Below are positions 18,479-31,529 of a stretch of DNA of 64,000 nt, piece after piece. The first letter of the stretch is position 1; the number at the start of each line of letters is the position of its first letter. The notes below the pieces were generated by a model. That model was given only the letters and a program-made list of their open reading frames with translations. It was not told where the DNA came from and searched no databases. Where the stretch lies: positions 1 through 64,000 of the forward strand of contig JAUPFP010000057.1 of the NCBI GenBank assembly GCA_036925085.1, written 5' to 3'. This stretch comes from Brachycybe producta (lineage: Eukaryota > Arthropoda > Diplopoda > Playtdesmida > Andrognathidae). Both the position numbers and the translations under genes were made by a program.

Positions 18479-19166
18479 TGTAACACCCTGTAAATCGTGA
18501 TCCCGCCAAAACCATAGCCTGGGGGGTAAACAACTCTCAACCGTCCCTCCCTCCTCTCTGACTCACCTTTCTGACTCATGCCCAAGTGGCGGATTGATAC
18601 ATAAAGGACCATGGTCACTTGGACCTGGTTACACCTCGCAGGTGTACACAGGTCCAAGGTATAAAAGGACCATGTTCCTCTTTGTTCCTCAGTTCTTTCC
18701 TTTGCCTGTTTTTGCGATACATTCCAAATCATGGGCCTGAGGATTTCCAGTTAGTATTTTACTATTCACCCTTGTATCTGTACTTCTTACAAGGAATGAA
18801 TAAAAGTGTTGTAATAAGAAGTAGCGTTGTCTCTATGTCTTTATGCTAATAACTTCTCTTCAGAGGCCGGAGGTTTCATAGGGCAGGAGCTATACGATTC
18901 TCAGCAGCTACAACATCTTCTCTAGTCGGAATACCGATGGAGAAGATGTATATCAGCATCAACCGGAAGAGAGAGAGATGGCCGCCACTCTCCTGCATTG
19001 ATTTCACCCCCATGCAGAAGAGTGACTACAATCTATCTCCATCCAGCTCTCTCTACAGCTCGGATCTTCTCTGTGCAGGTGTCATACTGCTCAGAGAAGA
19101 AACGAAAAGTAGAAAATGTCATCGAAAGGTTGGTAATAAAATATTGGTTGATGTCAAAAGCTCACA
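18479..19166 (+). repeat. 3' LTR of element A
   Basis: 688 bp and no difference from the 5' LTR by eye, including the dyad (18618-18658), TATA box and AATAAA. It is followed by ATAA and the satellite. Confidence 0.93.
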
Positions 19167-22100
19167 ATAATTAACAAAAAACGATACATTTCGTTTTTAA
19201 TTAACAAACAAAAAAAACGTGGTTTTCACAAAATGTAACATAACCAAAAAACTACTTGAGATATTTTGAAACTGATTTCAGCAGTGTGTTCAGAATCAAA
19301 AAATCTATAAGAATCAGTAAGATATTCATTTGTTAGTTAAAGTAAATCTAACAATAATTAACAAAAAACGATACATTTCGTTTTTAATTAACAAACAAAA
19401 AAAAAAAACATTGTTTTCACAAAATGTAACATAACCATAAAACTACTTGAGATATTTTGAAACTGATTTCACCAGTGTGTTCAGAATCAAAGAATCTATA
19501 AGAATCAATAAGAAATTCATTTGTTAGTTAAAGTAAACCTAACAATAATTAACAAAAAAACGATACATTTCGTTTTTAATTAACAAACAAAGAAAAAAAC
19601 ATGGTTTTTACAAAATGTAACATAACCAAAAAACTACTTGAGATATTTTGAAACTGATTTCAGCAGTGTGTTCAGAATCAAAAAATCTATAAGAATATGT
19701 GAAAAATTCATTTGTTAGTTAAAGTAAATCTAACAATAATTAACAAAAAACTATACATTTCATTTTTAATTAACAAACAAAAAAAAACGTGGTTTTCACA
19801 AAATGTAACATAACCAAAAAACTACTTGAGATATTTTGAAACTGATTTCACCAGTGTGTTCAGAATTAAAAAATCTATAAGAATCAGTAAGAAATTCATT
19901 TTTTAGTTAAAGTAAATCTAACAATAATTAACAAAAAACGATACATTTCATTTTTAATTAACAAATAAAGAAAAAAAACGTGGTTTTCACAAAATGCAAC
20001 ATAACCAAAAATCTACTTGAGATATTTTGAAATTGATTTCAACAGTGTGTTCAGAATCAAAAAATCTATAAGAATCAGTAAGAAATTCATTTTTTGGTTA
20101 AAGTAAACCTAACAATAATTAAGAAAAAAACGATACAATTTGTTTTTAATTAACAAACAAAGAAAAAAACATGGTTTTCACAAAATGTAACATAACCAAA
20201 AAACTACTTGAGATATTTTGAAACTGATTTAAGCAGTGTGTTCAGAATCAAAAAATCTATAAGAATCTGTAAGAAATTCATTTTTTTGTTAAAGTAAACC
20301 TTACAATAATTAACAAAAAACAATACATTTCGTTTTTAATTAACAAACATAAAAAAAACGTGGTTTTCACAAAATGTAACATAACCAAAAAACTACTTGA
20401 GATATTTTAAAACATATTTCACCAGTGTGTTGAGAATCAAAAAAGCTATAAGAATCTGTAAGAAATTCATTTTTTTGGTTAAAGTAAACCTAACAATAAT
20501 TAACAAAAACGATACATTTCGTTTTTAATTAACAAACAAAAAAAAAATTCGTGGTTTTCACAAAATGTAACATAACCAAAAAACTACTTGAGATATTTTA
20601 AAAAAGATTTCACCAGTGTGTTCAGAATCAAAAAATCTGTAAGATTCTGTAAGAAATTCATTTGTTAGTTAAAGTAATTATTAACAAAGCAATAATTAAC
20701 AAAAAATGATATATTTCGTTTTTAATTAACAAACAAAAAAAAAACGTGGTTTTCACAAAATGCAACATAACCAAAAAACTACTTGAGATATTTTTAAACT
20801 GATTTCACCAGTGTGTTCAGAATCAAAGAATCTATAAGAATCAATAAGAAATTCATTTGTTAGTTAAAGTAAACCTAACAATAATTAACAAAAAAACGAT
20901 ACATTTCGTTTTTAATTAACAAACAAAGAAAAAAACATGGTTTTTACAAAATGTAACATAACCAAAAAACTACTTGAGATATTTTGAAACTGATTTCAGC
21001 AGTGTGTTCCGAATCAAAAAATCTATAAGATTCTGTAACAAATTCATTTGTTAGTTAAAGTAATTATTAACAAAGCAATAATTAACAAAAAACGATATAT
21101 TTCGTTTTTAATTAACAAACAAAGAAAAAAAACGTGGTTTTCACAAAATGCAACATAACCAAAAAACTACTTGAGATATTTTGAAACTGATTTCAGCAGT
21201 GTGTTCAGAATCAAAAAATCTATAAGAATCAGTAAGAAATTCATTTGTTAGTTAAAGTAAATCTAACAATAATTAACAAAAAAATGATACATTTGGTTTT
21301 TAATTAACAAACAAAGAAAAAAACATGGTTTTCACAAAATGTAACATAACCAAAAAACTACTTGAGATATTTTGAAACTGATTTCAGCTGTGTGTTCAGA
21401 ATCAAAAAATCTATAAGAATCAGTAAGAAATTCATTTGTTAGTTAAAGTAAATCTAACAATAATTAACAAAAAATGATACATTTCGTTTTTAATTAACAA
21501 ACAAAAAAAATCATTGTTTTCACAAAATGTAACATACCCATAAAACTACTTGAGATATTTTGAAACTAATTTCACCAGTGTGTTCAGAATCAAAAAATCT
21601 ATAAGAATCTGTAAGAAATTCATTTTTTGGTTAAAGTAAACCTAACAATAATTAACAAAAAAACGATACATTTCGTTTTTAATTAACAAACAAAGAAAAA
21701 AACATGGTTTTTACAAAATGTAACATAACCAAAAAACTACTTGAGATATTTTGAAACTGATTTCAGCAGTGTGTTCAGAATCAAAAAATCTATAAGATTC
21801 TGTAAGAAATTCATTTGTTAGTTAAAGTAAATCTAACAATAATTAACAAAAAATGATACATTTCGTTTTTAATTAACAAACAAAAAAAATCATTGTTTTC
21901 ACAAAATGTAACATACCCATAAAACTACTTGAGATATTTTGAAACTGATTTCACCAGTGTGTTCAGAATCAAAAAATCTATAAGAATCTGTAAGAAATTC
22001 ATTTTTTAGTTAAAGTAAACCTAACAATAATTAACAAAAAAATGATACATTTCGTTTTTAATTAACAAACAAAAAAAATCATTGTTTTCACAAAATGTAA

Positions 22101-24689
22101 CATACCCATAAAACTACTTGAGATATTTTGAAACTGATTTCACCAGTGTGTTCAGAATCAAAAAATCTATAAGAATCTGTAAGAAATTCATTTTTTGGTT
22201 AAAGTAAACCTAACAATAATTAACAAAAAAACGATACATTTCGTTTTTAATTAACAAACAAAAAAAAAACATGGATTTTACAAAATGTAACATAACCAAA
22301 AAACTACTTGAGATATTTTGAAACTGATTGAAGCTGTGTTCAGAATCAAAAAATCTATAAGAATCAGTAAGAAATTCATTTGTTAGTTAAAGTAAATCTA
22401 ACAATAATTAACAAAAAACGATACATTTTGTTTTTAATTAACAATGAAAAAAACGTGGTTTTCACAAAATGTAACATAACCAAAAAACTACTTGAGATAT
22501 TTTTAAACTGATTTTACCAGTGTGTTCAGAATCAAAAAATCTGTAAGAATCTGTAAGAAATTCATTTGTTAGTTAAAGTAAATCTAACAATAATTAACAA
22601 AAAACGATACATTTGGTTTTTAATTAACAAACAAAGAAAAAAACATGGTTTTCACAAAATGTAACATAACCAAAAAACTACTTGAGATATTTTGAAACTG
22701 ATTTCAGTTGTGTGTTCAGAATCAAAAAATCTATAAGAATCAGTAAGAAATTCATTTGTTAGTTAAAGTAAATCTAACAATAATTAACAAAAAACGATAC
22801 ATTTCGTTTTTAATTAACAAACAAAAAAAAATGTTGTTTTCACAAAATGTAACATAACCATAAAACTACTTGAGATATTTTGAAACTGATTTCACCAGTG
22901 TGTTCAGAATCAAAAAATCTATAAGAATCTTTAAAAAATTCATTTTTTGGTTAAAGTAAACCTAACAATAATTAACAAAAAAACGATACATTTCGTTTTT
23001 AATTAACAAACAAAGAAAAAAACGTGGTTTTCACAAAATGTAACATAACCAAAAAACTACTTGAGATATTTTAAAACATATTTCACCAGTGTGTTCAGAA
23101 TCAAAAAAGCTATAAGAATCTGTAAGAAATTCATTTTTTTGGTTAAAGTAAACCTAACAATAATTAACAAAAACGATACATTTCGTTTTTAATTAACAAA
23201 CAAAAAAAAAACGTGGTTTTCACAAAATGTAACATAACCAAAAAACTACTTGAGATATTTTAAAACAGATTTCACCAGTGTGTTCAGAATCAAAAAATCT
23301 GTAAGATTCTGTAAGAAATTCATTTGTTAGTTAAAGTAATTATTAACAAAGCAATAATTAACAAAAAACGATATATTTCGTTTTTAATTAACAAACAAAG
23401 AAAAAAAACGTGGTTTTCACAAAATGCAACATAACCAAAAAACTACTTGAGATATTTTGAAACTGATTTCAGCAGTGTGTTCAGAATCAAAAAATCTATA
23501 AGAATCAGTAAGATATTCATTTGTTAGTTAAAGTAAATCTAACAATAATTAACAAAAAACGATACATTTCGTTTTTAATTAACAAACAAAAAAAAAAAAC
23601 ATTGTTTTCACAAAATGTAACATAACCATAAAACTACTTGAGATATTTTGAAACTGATTTCACCAGTGTGTTCAGAATCAAAAAATCTGTAAGAATCTGT
23701 AAGAAATTCATTTGTTAGTTAAAGTAAATCTAACAATAATTAACAAAAAACGATACATTTGGTTTTTAATTAACAAACAAAGAAAAAAACATGGTTTTCA
23801 CAAAATGTAACATAACCAAAAAACTACTTGAGATATTTTGAAACTGATTTCAGTTGTGTGTTCAGAATCAAAAAATCTATAAGAATCAGTAAGAAATTCA
23901 TTTGTTAGTTAAAGTAAATCTAACAATAATTAACAAAAAACGATACATTTCGTTTTTAATTAACAAACAAAAAAAAATGTTGTTTTCACAAAATGTAACA
24001 TAACCATAAAACTACTTGAGATATTTTGAAACTGATTTCACCAGTGTGTTCAGAATCAAAAAATCTATAAGAATCTTTAAAAAATTCATTTTTTGGTTAA
24101 AGTAAACCTAACAATAATTAACAAAAAAACGATACATTTCGTTTTTAATTAACAAACAAAGAAAAAAACGTGGTTTTCACAAAATGTAACATAACCAAAA
24201 AACTACTTGAGATATTTTAAAACATATTTCACCAGTGTGTTCAGAATCAAAAAAGCTATAAGAATCTGTAAGAAATTCATTTTTTTGGTTAAAGTAAACC
24301 TAACAATAATTAACAAAAACGATACATTTCGTTTTTAATTAACAAACAAAAAAAAAACGTGGTTTTCACAAAATGTAACATAACCAAAAAACTACTTGAG
24401 ATATTTTAAAACAGATTTCACCAGTGTGTTCAGAATCAAAAAATCTGTAAGATTCTGTAAGAAATTCATTTGTTAGTTAAAGTAATTATTAACAAAGCAA
24501 TAATTAACAAAAAACGATATATTTCGTTTTTAATTAACAAACAAAGAAAAAAAACGTGGTTTTCACAAAATGCAACATAACCAAAAAACTACTTGAGATA
24601 TTTTGAAACTGATTTCACCAGTGTGTTCAGAATCAAAAAATCTATAAGAATCAGTAAGAAATTCATTTTTTTGTTAAAGTAAACCTAAC

Positions 24690-26275
24690 AATAATTAACA
24701 AAAAACGATACATTTCGTTTTTAATTAACAAACAAAAAAAACGTGGTTTTCACAAAATGTAACATAACCAAAAAACTACTTGAGATATTTTGAAACTGAT
24801 TTCAGCAGTGTGTTCAGAATCAAAAAATCTATAAGAATCAGTAAGATATTCATTTGTTAGTTAAAGTAAATCTAACAATAATTAACAAAAAACGATACAT
24901 TTCGTTTTTAATTAACAAACAAAAAAAAAAAACATTGTTTTCACAAAATGTAACATAACCATAAAACTACTTGAGATATTTTGAAACTGATTTCACCAGT
25001 GTGTTCAGAATCAAAGAATCTATAAGAATCAATAAGAAATTCATTTGTTAGTTAAAGTAAACCTAACAATAATTAACAAAAAAAACGATACATTTCGTTT
25101 TTAATTAACAAACAAAGAAAAAAACATGGTTTTTACAAAATGTAACATAACCAAAAAACTACTTGAGATATTTTGAAACTGATTTCAGCAGTGTGTTCAG
25201 AATCAAAAAATCTATAAGAATATGTAAAAAATTCATTTGTTAGTTAAAGTAAATCTAACAATAATTAACAAAAAACTATACATTTCATTTTTAATTAACA
25301 AACAAAAAAAAACGTGGTTTTCACAAAATGTAACATAACCAAAAAACTACTTGAGATATTTTGAAACTGATTTCACCAGTGTGTTCAGAATTAAAAAATC
25401 TATAAGAATCAGTAAGAAATTCATTTTTTAGTTAAAGTAAATCTAACAATAATTAACAAAAAACGATACATTTCATTTTTAATTAACAAATAAAGAAAAA
25501 AAACGTGGTTTTCACAAAATGCAACATAACCAAAAATCTACTTGAGATATTTTGAAATTGATTTCAACAGTGTGTTCAGAATCAAAAAATCTATAAGAAT
25601 CAGTAAGAAATTCATTTTTTGGTTAAAGTAAACCTAACAATAATTAAGAAAAAAACGATACAATTTGTTTTTAATTAACAAACAAAGAAAAAAACATGGT
25701 TTTCACAAAATGTAACATAACCAAAAAACTACTTGAGATATTTTGAAACTGATTTAAGCAGTGTGTTCAGAATCAAAAAATCTATAAGAATCTGTAAGAA
25801 ATTCATTTTTTTGTTAAAGTAAACCTTACAATAATTAACAAAAAACAATACATTTCGTTTTTAATTAACAAACATAAAAAAAACGTGGTTTTCACAAAAT
25901 GTAACATAACCAGAAAACTACTTGAGATATTTTAAAACATATTTCATCAGTGTGTTGAGAATCAAAAAAGCTATAAGAATCTGTAAGAAATTCATTTTTT
26001 TGGTTAAAGTAAACCTAACAATAATTAACAAAAACAATACATTTCGTTTTTAATTAACAAACAAAAAAAAAATTCGTGGTTTTCACAAAATGTAACATAA
26101 CCAAAAAACTACTTGAGATATTTTAAAAAAGATTTCACCAGTGTGTTCAGAATCAAAAAATCTGTAAGATTCTGTAAGAAATTCATTTGTTAGTTAAAGT
26201 AATTATTAACAAAGCAATAATTAACAAAAAATGATATATTTCGTTTTTAATTAACAAACAAAAAAAAAACGTGGT
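24690..26275. repeat. Satellite segment duplicated from 19167-20750
   Basis: Rare variants recur at a constant offset of about 5524 bp: GATATTCATT at 19321 and 24845, and GTGTTGAGAATC at about 20429 and 25954. A few substitutions separate the copies. The match stops after about 1.6 kb. Confidence 0.7.
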
Positions 26276-27299
26276 TTTCACAAAATGTAACATAACCAAA
26301 AAACTACTTGAGATATTTTGAAACTGATTTCAGCTGTGTGTTCAGAATCAAAAAATCTATAAGAATCAGTAAGAAATTCATTTTTTGGTTAAAGTAAACC
26401 TAACAATAATTAAGAAAAAAACGATACAATTTGTTTTTAATTAACAAACAAAGAAAAAAACATGGTTTTCACAAAATGTAACATAACCAAAAAACTACTT
26501 GAGATATTTTGAAACTGATTTAAGCAGTGTGTTCAGAATCAAAAAATCTATAAGAATCAGTAAGAAATTCATTTGTTAGTTAAAGTAAATCTAACAATAA
26601 TTAACAAAAAAATGATACATTTGGTTTTTAATTAACAAACAAAGAAAAAAACATGGTTTTCACAAAATGTAACATAACCAAAAAACTACTTGAGATATTT
26701 TGAAACTGATTTCAGCTGTGTGTTCAGAATCAAAAAATCTATAAGAATCAGTAAGAAATTCATTTGTTAGTTAAAGTAAATCTAACAATAATTAACAAAA
26801 AATGATACATTTCGTTTTTAATTAACAAACAAAAAAAATCATTGTTTTCACAAAATGTAACATACCCATAAAACTACTTGAGATATTTTGAAACTAATTT
26901 CACCAGTGTGTTCAGAATCAAAAAATCTATAAGAATCTGTAAGAAATTCGTTTTTTGGTTAAAGTAAACCTAACAATAATTAACAAAAAAACGATACATT
27001 TCGTTTTTAATTAACAAACAAAGAAAAAAACATGGTTTTTACAAAATGTAACATAACCAAAAAACTACTTGAGATATTTTGAAACTGATTTCAGCAGTGT
27101 GTTCAGAATCAAAAAATCTATAAGATTCTGTAAGAAATTCATTTGTTAGTTAAAGTAAATCTAACAATAATTAACAAAAAATGATACATTTCGTTTTTAA
27201 TTAACAAACAAAAAAAATCATTGTTTTCACAAAATGTAACATACCCATAAAACTACTTGAGATATTTTGAAACTGATTTCACCAGTGTGTTCAGAATCA

Positions 27300-30200
27300 A
27301 AAAATCTATAAGAATCTGTAAGAAATTCATTTTTTGGTTAAAGTAAACCTAACAATAATTAACAAAAAAATGATACATTTCGTTTTTAATTAACAAACAA
27401 AAAAAATCATTGTTTTCACAAAATGTAACATACCCATAAAACTACTTGAGATATTTTGAAACTGATTTCACCAGTGTGTTCAGAATCAAAAAATCTATAA
27501 GAATCTGTAAGAAATTCATTTTTTGGTTAAAGTAAACCTAACAACAATTAACAAAAAAACGATACATTTCGTTTTTAATTAACAAACAAAAAAAAAAACA
27601 TGGATTATACAAAATGTAACATAACCAAAAAACTACTTGAGATATTTTGAAACTGATTGAAGCTGTGTGTTCAGAATCAAAAAATCTATAAGAATCAGTA
27701 AGAAATTCATTTGTTAGTTAAAGTAAATCTAACAATAATTAACAAAAAACGATACATTTTGTTTTTAATTAACAATGAAAAAAACGTGGTTTTCACAAAA
27801 TGTAACATAACCAAAAAACTACTTGAGATATTTTTAAACTGATTTTACCAGTGTGTTCAGAATCAAAAAATCTGTAAGAATCTGTAAGAAATTCATTTGT
27901 TAGTTAAAGTAAATCTAACAATAATTAACAAAAAACGATACATTTGGTTTTTAATTAACAAACAAAGAAAAAAACATGGTTTTCACAAAATGTAACATAA
28001 CCAAAAAACTACTTGAGATATTTTGAAACTGATTTCAGTTGTGTGTTCAGAATCAAAAAATCTATAAGAATCAGTAAGAAATTCATTTGTTAGTTAAAGT
28101 AAATCTAACAATAATTAACAAAAAACGATACATTTCGTTTTTAATTAACAAACAAAAAAAAATGTTGTTTTCACAAAATGTAACATAACCATAAAACTAC
28201 TTGAGATATTTTGAAACTGATTTCACCAGTGTGTTCAGAATCAAAAAATCTATAAGAATCTTTAAAAAATTCATTTTTTGGTTAAAGTAAACCTAACAAT
28301 AATTAACAAAAAAACGATACATTTCGTTTTTAATTAACAAACAAAGAAAAAAACATGGTTTTTACAAAATGTAACATAACCAAAAATCTACTTGAGATAT
28401 TTTGAAATTGATTTCAACAGTGTGTTCAGAATCAAAAAATCTATAAGAATCAGTAAGAAATTCATTTTTTGGTTAAAGTAAACCTAACAATAATTAAGAA
28501 AAAAACGATACAATTTGTTTTTAATTAACAAACAAAGAAAAAAACATGGTTTTCACAAAATGTAACATAACCAAAAAACTACTTGAGATATTTTGAAACT
28601 GATTTCAGCAGTGTGTTCAGAATCAAAGAATCTATAAGAATCAATAAGAAATTCATTTGTTAGTTAAAGTAAACCTAACAATAATTAACAAAAAAACGAT
28701 ACATTTCGTTTTTAATTAACAAACAAAGAAAAAAACATGGTTTTTACAAAATGTAACATAACCAAAAAACTACTTGAGATATTTTGAAACTGATTTCAGC
28801 ATTGTGTTCAGAATCAAAAAATCTATAAGATTCTGTAAGAAATTCATTTGTTAGTTAAAGTAATTATTAACAAAGCAATAATTAACAAAAAACGATATAT
28901 TTCGTTTTTAATTAACAAACAAAGAAAAAAAACGTGGTTTTCACAAAATGCAACATAACCAAAAAACTACTTGAGATATTTTGAAACTGATTTCAGCAGT
29001 GTGTTCAGAATCAAAAAATCTATAAGAATCAGTAAGAAATTCATTTGTTAGTTAAAGTAAATCTAACAATAATTAACAAAAAAATGATACATTTGGTTTT
29101 TAATTAACAAACAAAGAAAAAAACATGGTTTTCACAAAATGTAACATAACCAAAAAACTACTTGAGATATTTTGAAACTGATTTCAGCTGTGTGTTCAGA
29201 ATCAAAAAATCTATAAGAATCAGTAAGAAATTCATTTGTTAGTTAAAGTAAATCTAACAATAATTAACAAAAAATGATACATTTCGTTTTTAATTAACAA
29301 ACAAAAAAAATCATTGTTTTCACAAAATGTAACATACCCATAAAACTACTTGAGATATTTTGAAACTGATTTCACCAGTGTGTTCAGAATCAAAAAATCT
29401 ATAAGAATCTGTAAGAAATTCATTTTTTGGTTAAAGTAAACCTAACAATAATTAACAAAAAAATGATACATTTCGTTTTTAATTAACAAACAAAAAAAAT
29501 CATTGTTTTCACAAAATGTAACATACCCATAAAACTACTTGAGATATTTTGAAACTGATTTCACCAGTGTGTTCAGAATCAAAAAATCTATAAGAATCTG
29601 TAAGAAATTCATTTTTTGGTTAAAGTAAACCTAACAACAATTAACAAAAAAACGATACATTTCGTTTTTAATTAACAAACAAAAAAAAAAACATGGATTA
29701 TACAAAATGTAACATAACCAAAAAACTACTTGAGATATTTTGAAACTGATTGAAGCTGTGTGTTCAGAATCAAAAAATCTATAAGAATCAGTAAGAAATT
29801 CATTTGTTAGTTAAAGTAAATCTAACAATAATTAACAAAAAACGATACATTTTGTTTTTAATTAACAATGAAAAAAACGTGGTTTTCACAAAATGTAACA
29901 TAACCAAAAAACTACTTGAGATATTTTTAAACTGATTTTACCAGTGTGTTCAGAATCAAAAAATCTGTAAGAATCTGTAAGAAATTCATTTGTTAGTTAA
30001 AGTAAATCTAACAATAATTAACAAAAAACGATACATTTGGTTTTTAATTAACAAACAAAGAAAAAAACATGGTTTTCACAAAATGTAACATAACCAAAAA
30101 ACTACTTGAGATATTTTGAAACTGATTTCAGTTGTGTGTTCAGAATCAAAAAATCTATAAGAATCAGTAAGAAATTCATTTGTTAGTTAAAGTAAATCTA

Positions 30201-31050
30201 ACAATAATTAACAAAAAACGATACATTTCGTTTTTAATTAACAAACAAAAAAAAATGTTGTTTTCACAAAATGTAACATAACCATAAAACTACTTGAGAT
30301 ATTTTGAAACTGATTTCACCAGTGTGTTCAGAATCAAAAAATCTATAAGAATCTTTAAAAAATTCATTTTTTGGTTAAAGTAAACCTAACAATAATTAAC
30401 AAAAAAACGATACATTTCGTTTTTAATTAACAAACAAAGAAAAAAACATGGTTTTTACAAAATGTAACATAACCAAAAATCTACTTGAGATATTTTGAAA
30501 TTGATTTCAACAGTGTGTTCAGAATCAAAAAATCTATAAGAATCAGTAAGAAATTCATTTTTTGGTTAAAGTAAACCTAACAATAATTAAGAAAAAAACG
30601 ATACAATTTGTTTTTAATTAACAAACAAAGAAAAAAACATGGTTTTCACAAAATGTAACATAACCAAAAAACTACTTGAGATATTTTGAAACTGATTTCA
30701 GCAGTGTGTTCAGAATCAAAGAATCTATAAGAATCAATAAGAAATTCATTTGTTAGTTAAAGTAAACCTAACAATAATTAACAAAAAAACGATACATTTC
30801 GTTTTTAATTAACAAACAAAGAAAAAAACATGGTTTTTACAAAATGTAACATAACCAAAAAACTACTTGAGATATTTTGAAACTGATTTCAGCATTGTGT
30901 TCAGAATCAAAAAATCTATAAGATTCTGTAAGAAATTCATTTGTTAGTTAAAGTAATTATTAACAAAGCAATAATTAACAAAAAACGATATATTTCGTTT
31001 TTAATTAACAAACAAAGAAAAAAAACGTGGTTTTCACAAAATGCAACATA
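27300..31050. repeat. Higher-order repeat, ~2092-bp period
   Basis: The rare CAACAATTAAC recurs at about 27543 and 29635, and GCATTGTGTTC at about 28798 and 30891. This equals 11 monomers. It is followed by single-monomer triplication (GCATTGTGTTC again near 31087 and 31278). Confidence 0.65.
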
Positions 31051-31529
31051 ACCAAAAAACTACTTGAGATATTTTGAAACTGATTTCAGCATTGTGTTCA
31101 GAATCAAAAAATCTATAAGATTCTGTAAGAAATTCATTTGTTAGTTAAAGTAATTATTAACAAAGCAATAATTAACAAAAAACGATATATTTCGTTTTTA
31201 ATTAACAAACAAAGAAAAAAAACGTGGTTTTCACAAAATGCAACATAACCAAAAAACTACTTGAGATATTTTGAAACTGATTTCAGCATTGTGTTCAGAA
31301 TCAAAAAATCTATAAGATTCTGTAAGAAATTCATTTGTTAGTTAAAGTAATTATTAACAAAGCAATAATTAACAAAAAACGATATATTTCGTTTTTAATT
31401 AACAAACAAAGAAAAAAAACGTGGTTTTCACAAAATGCAACATAACCAAAAAACTACTTGAGATATTTTGAAACTGATTTCAGCAGTGTGTTCAGAATCA
31501 AAAAATCTATAAGAATCAGTAAGAAATTC

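Larger units (their letters stand above)
9680..19166 (+). mobile_element. LTR element A, gypsy-like gag, no pol, extra ORF
   Basis: A complete-looking 9.5-kb element: two 688-bp LTRs (TG...CA), and ATAA on both sides (9676-9679 and 19167-19170) as the target duplication. Between the LTRs lie a 2.3-kb leader, a gag ORF, a 1.45-kb spacer, a 725-codon ORF and a 0.4-kb 3' region. I find no reverse transcriptase, RNase H, integrase or protease. It is therefore non-autonomous by design or by loss, though both ORFs it does have are open. The LTRs show no difference by eye, so the insertion looks recent. It interrupts the satellite array. Confidence 0.9.
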
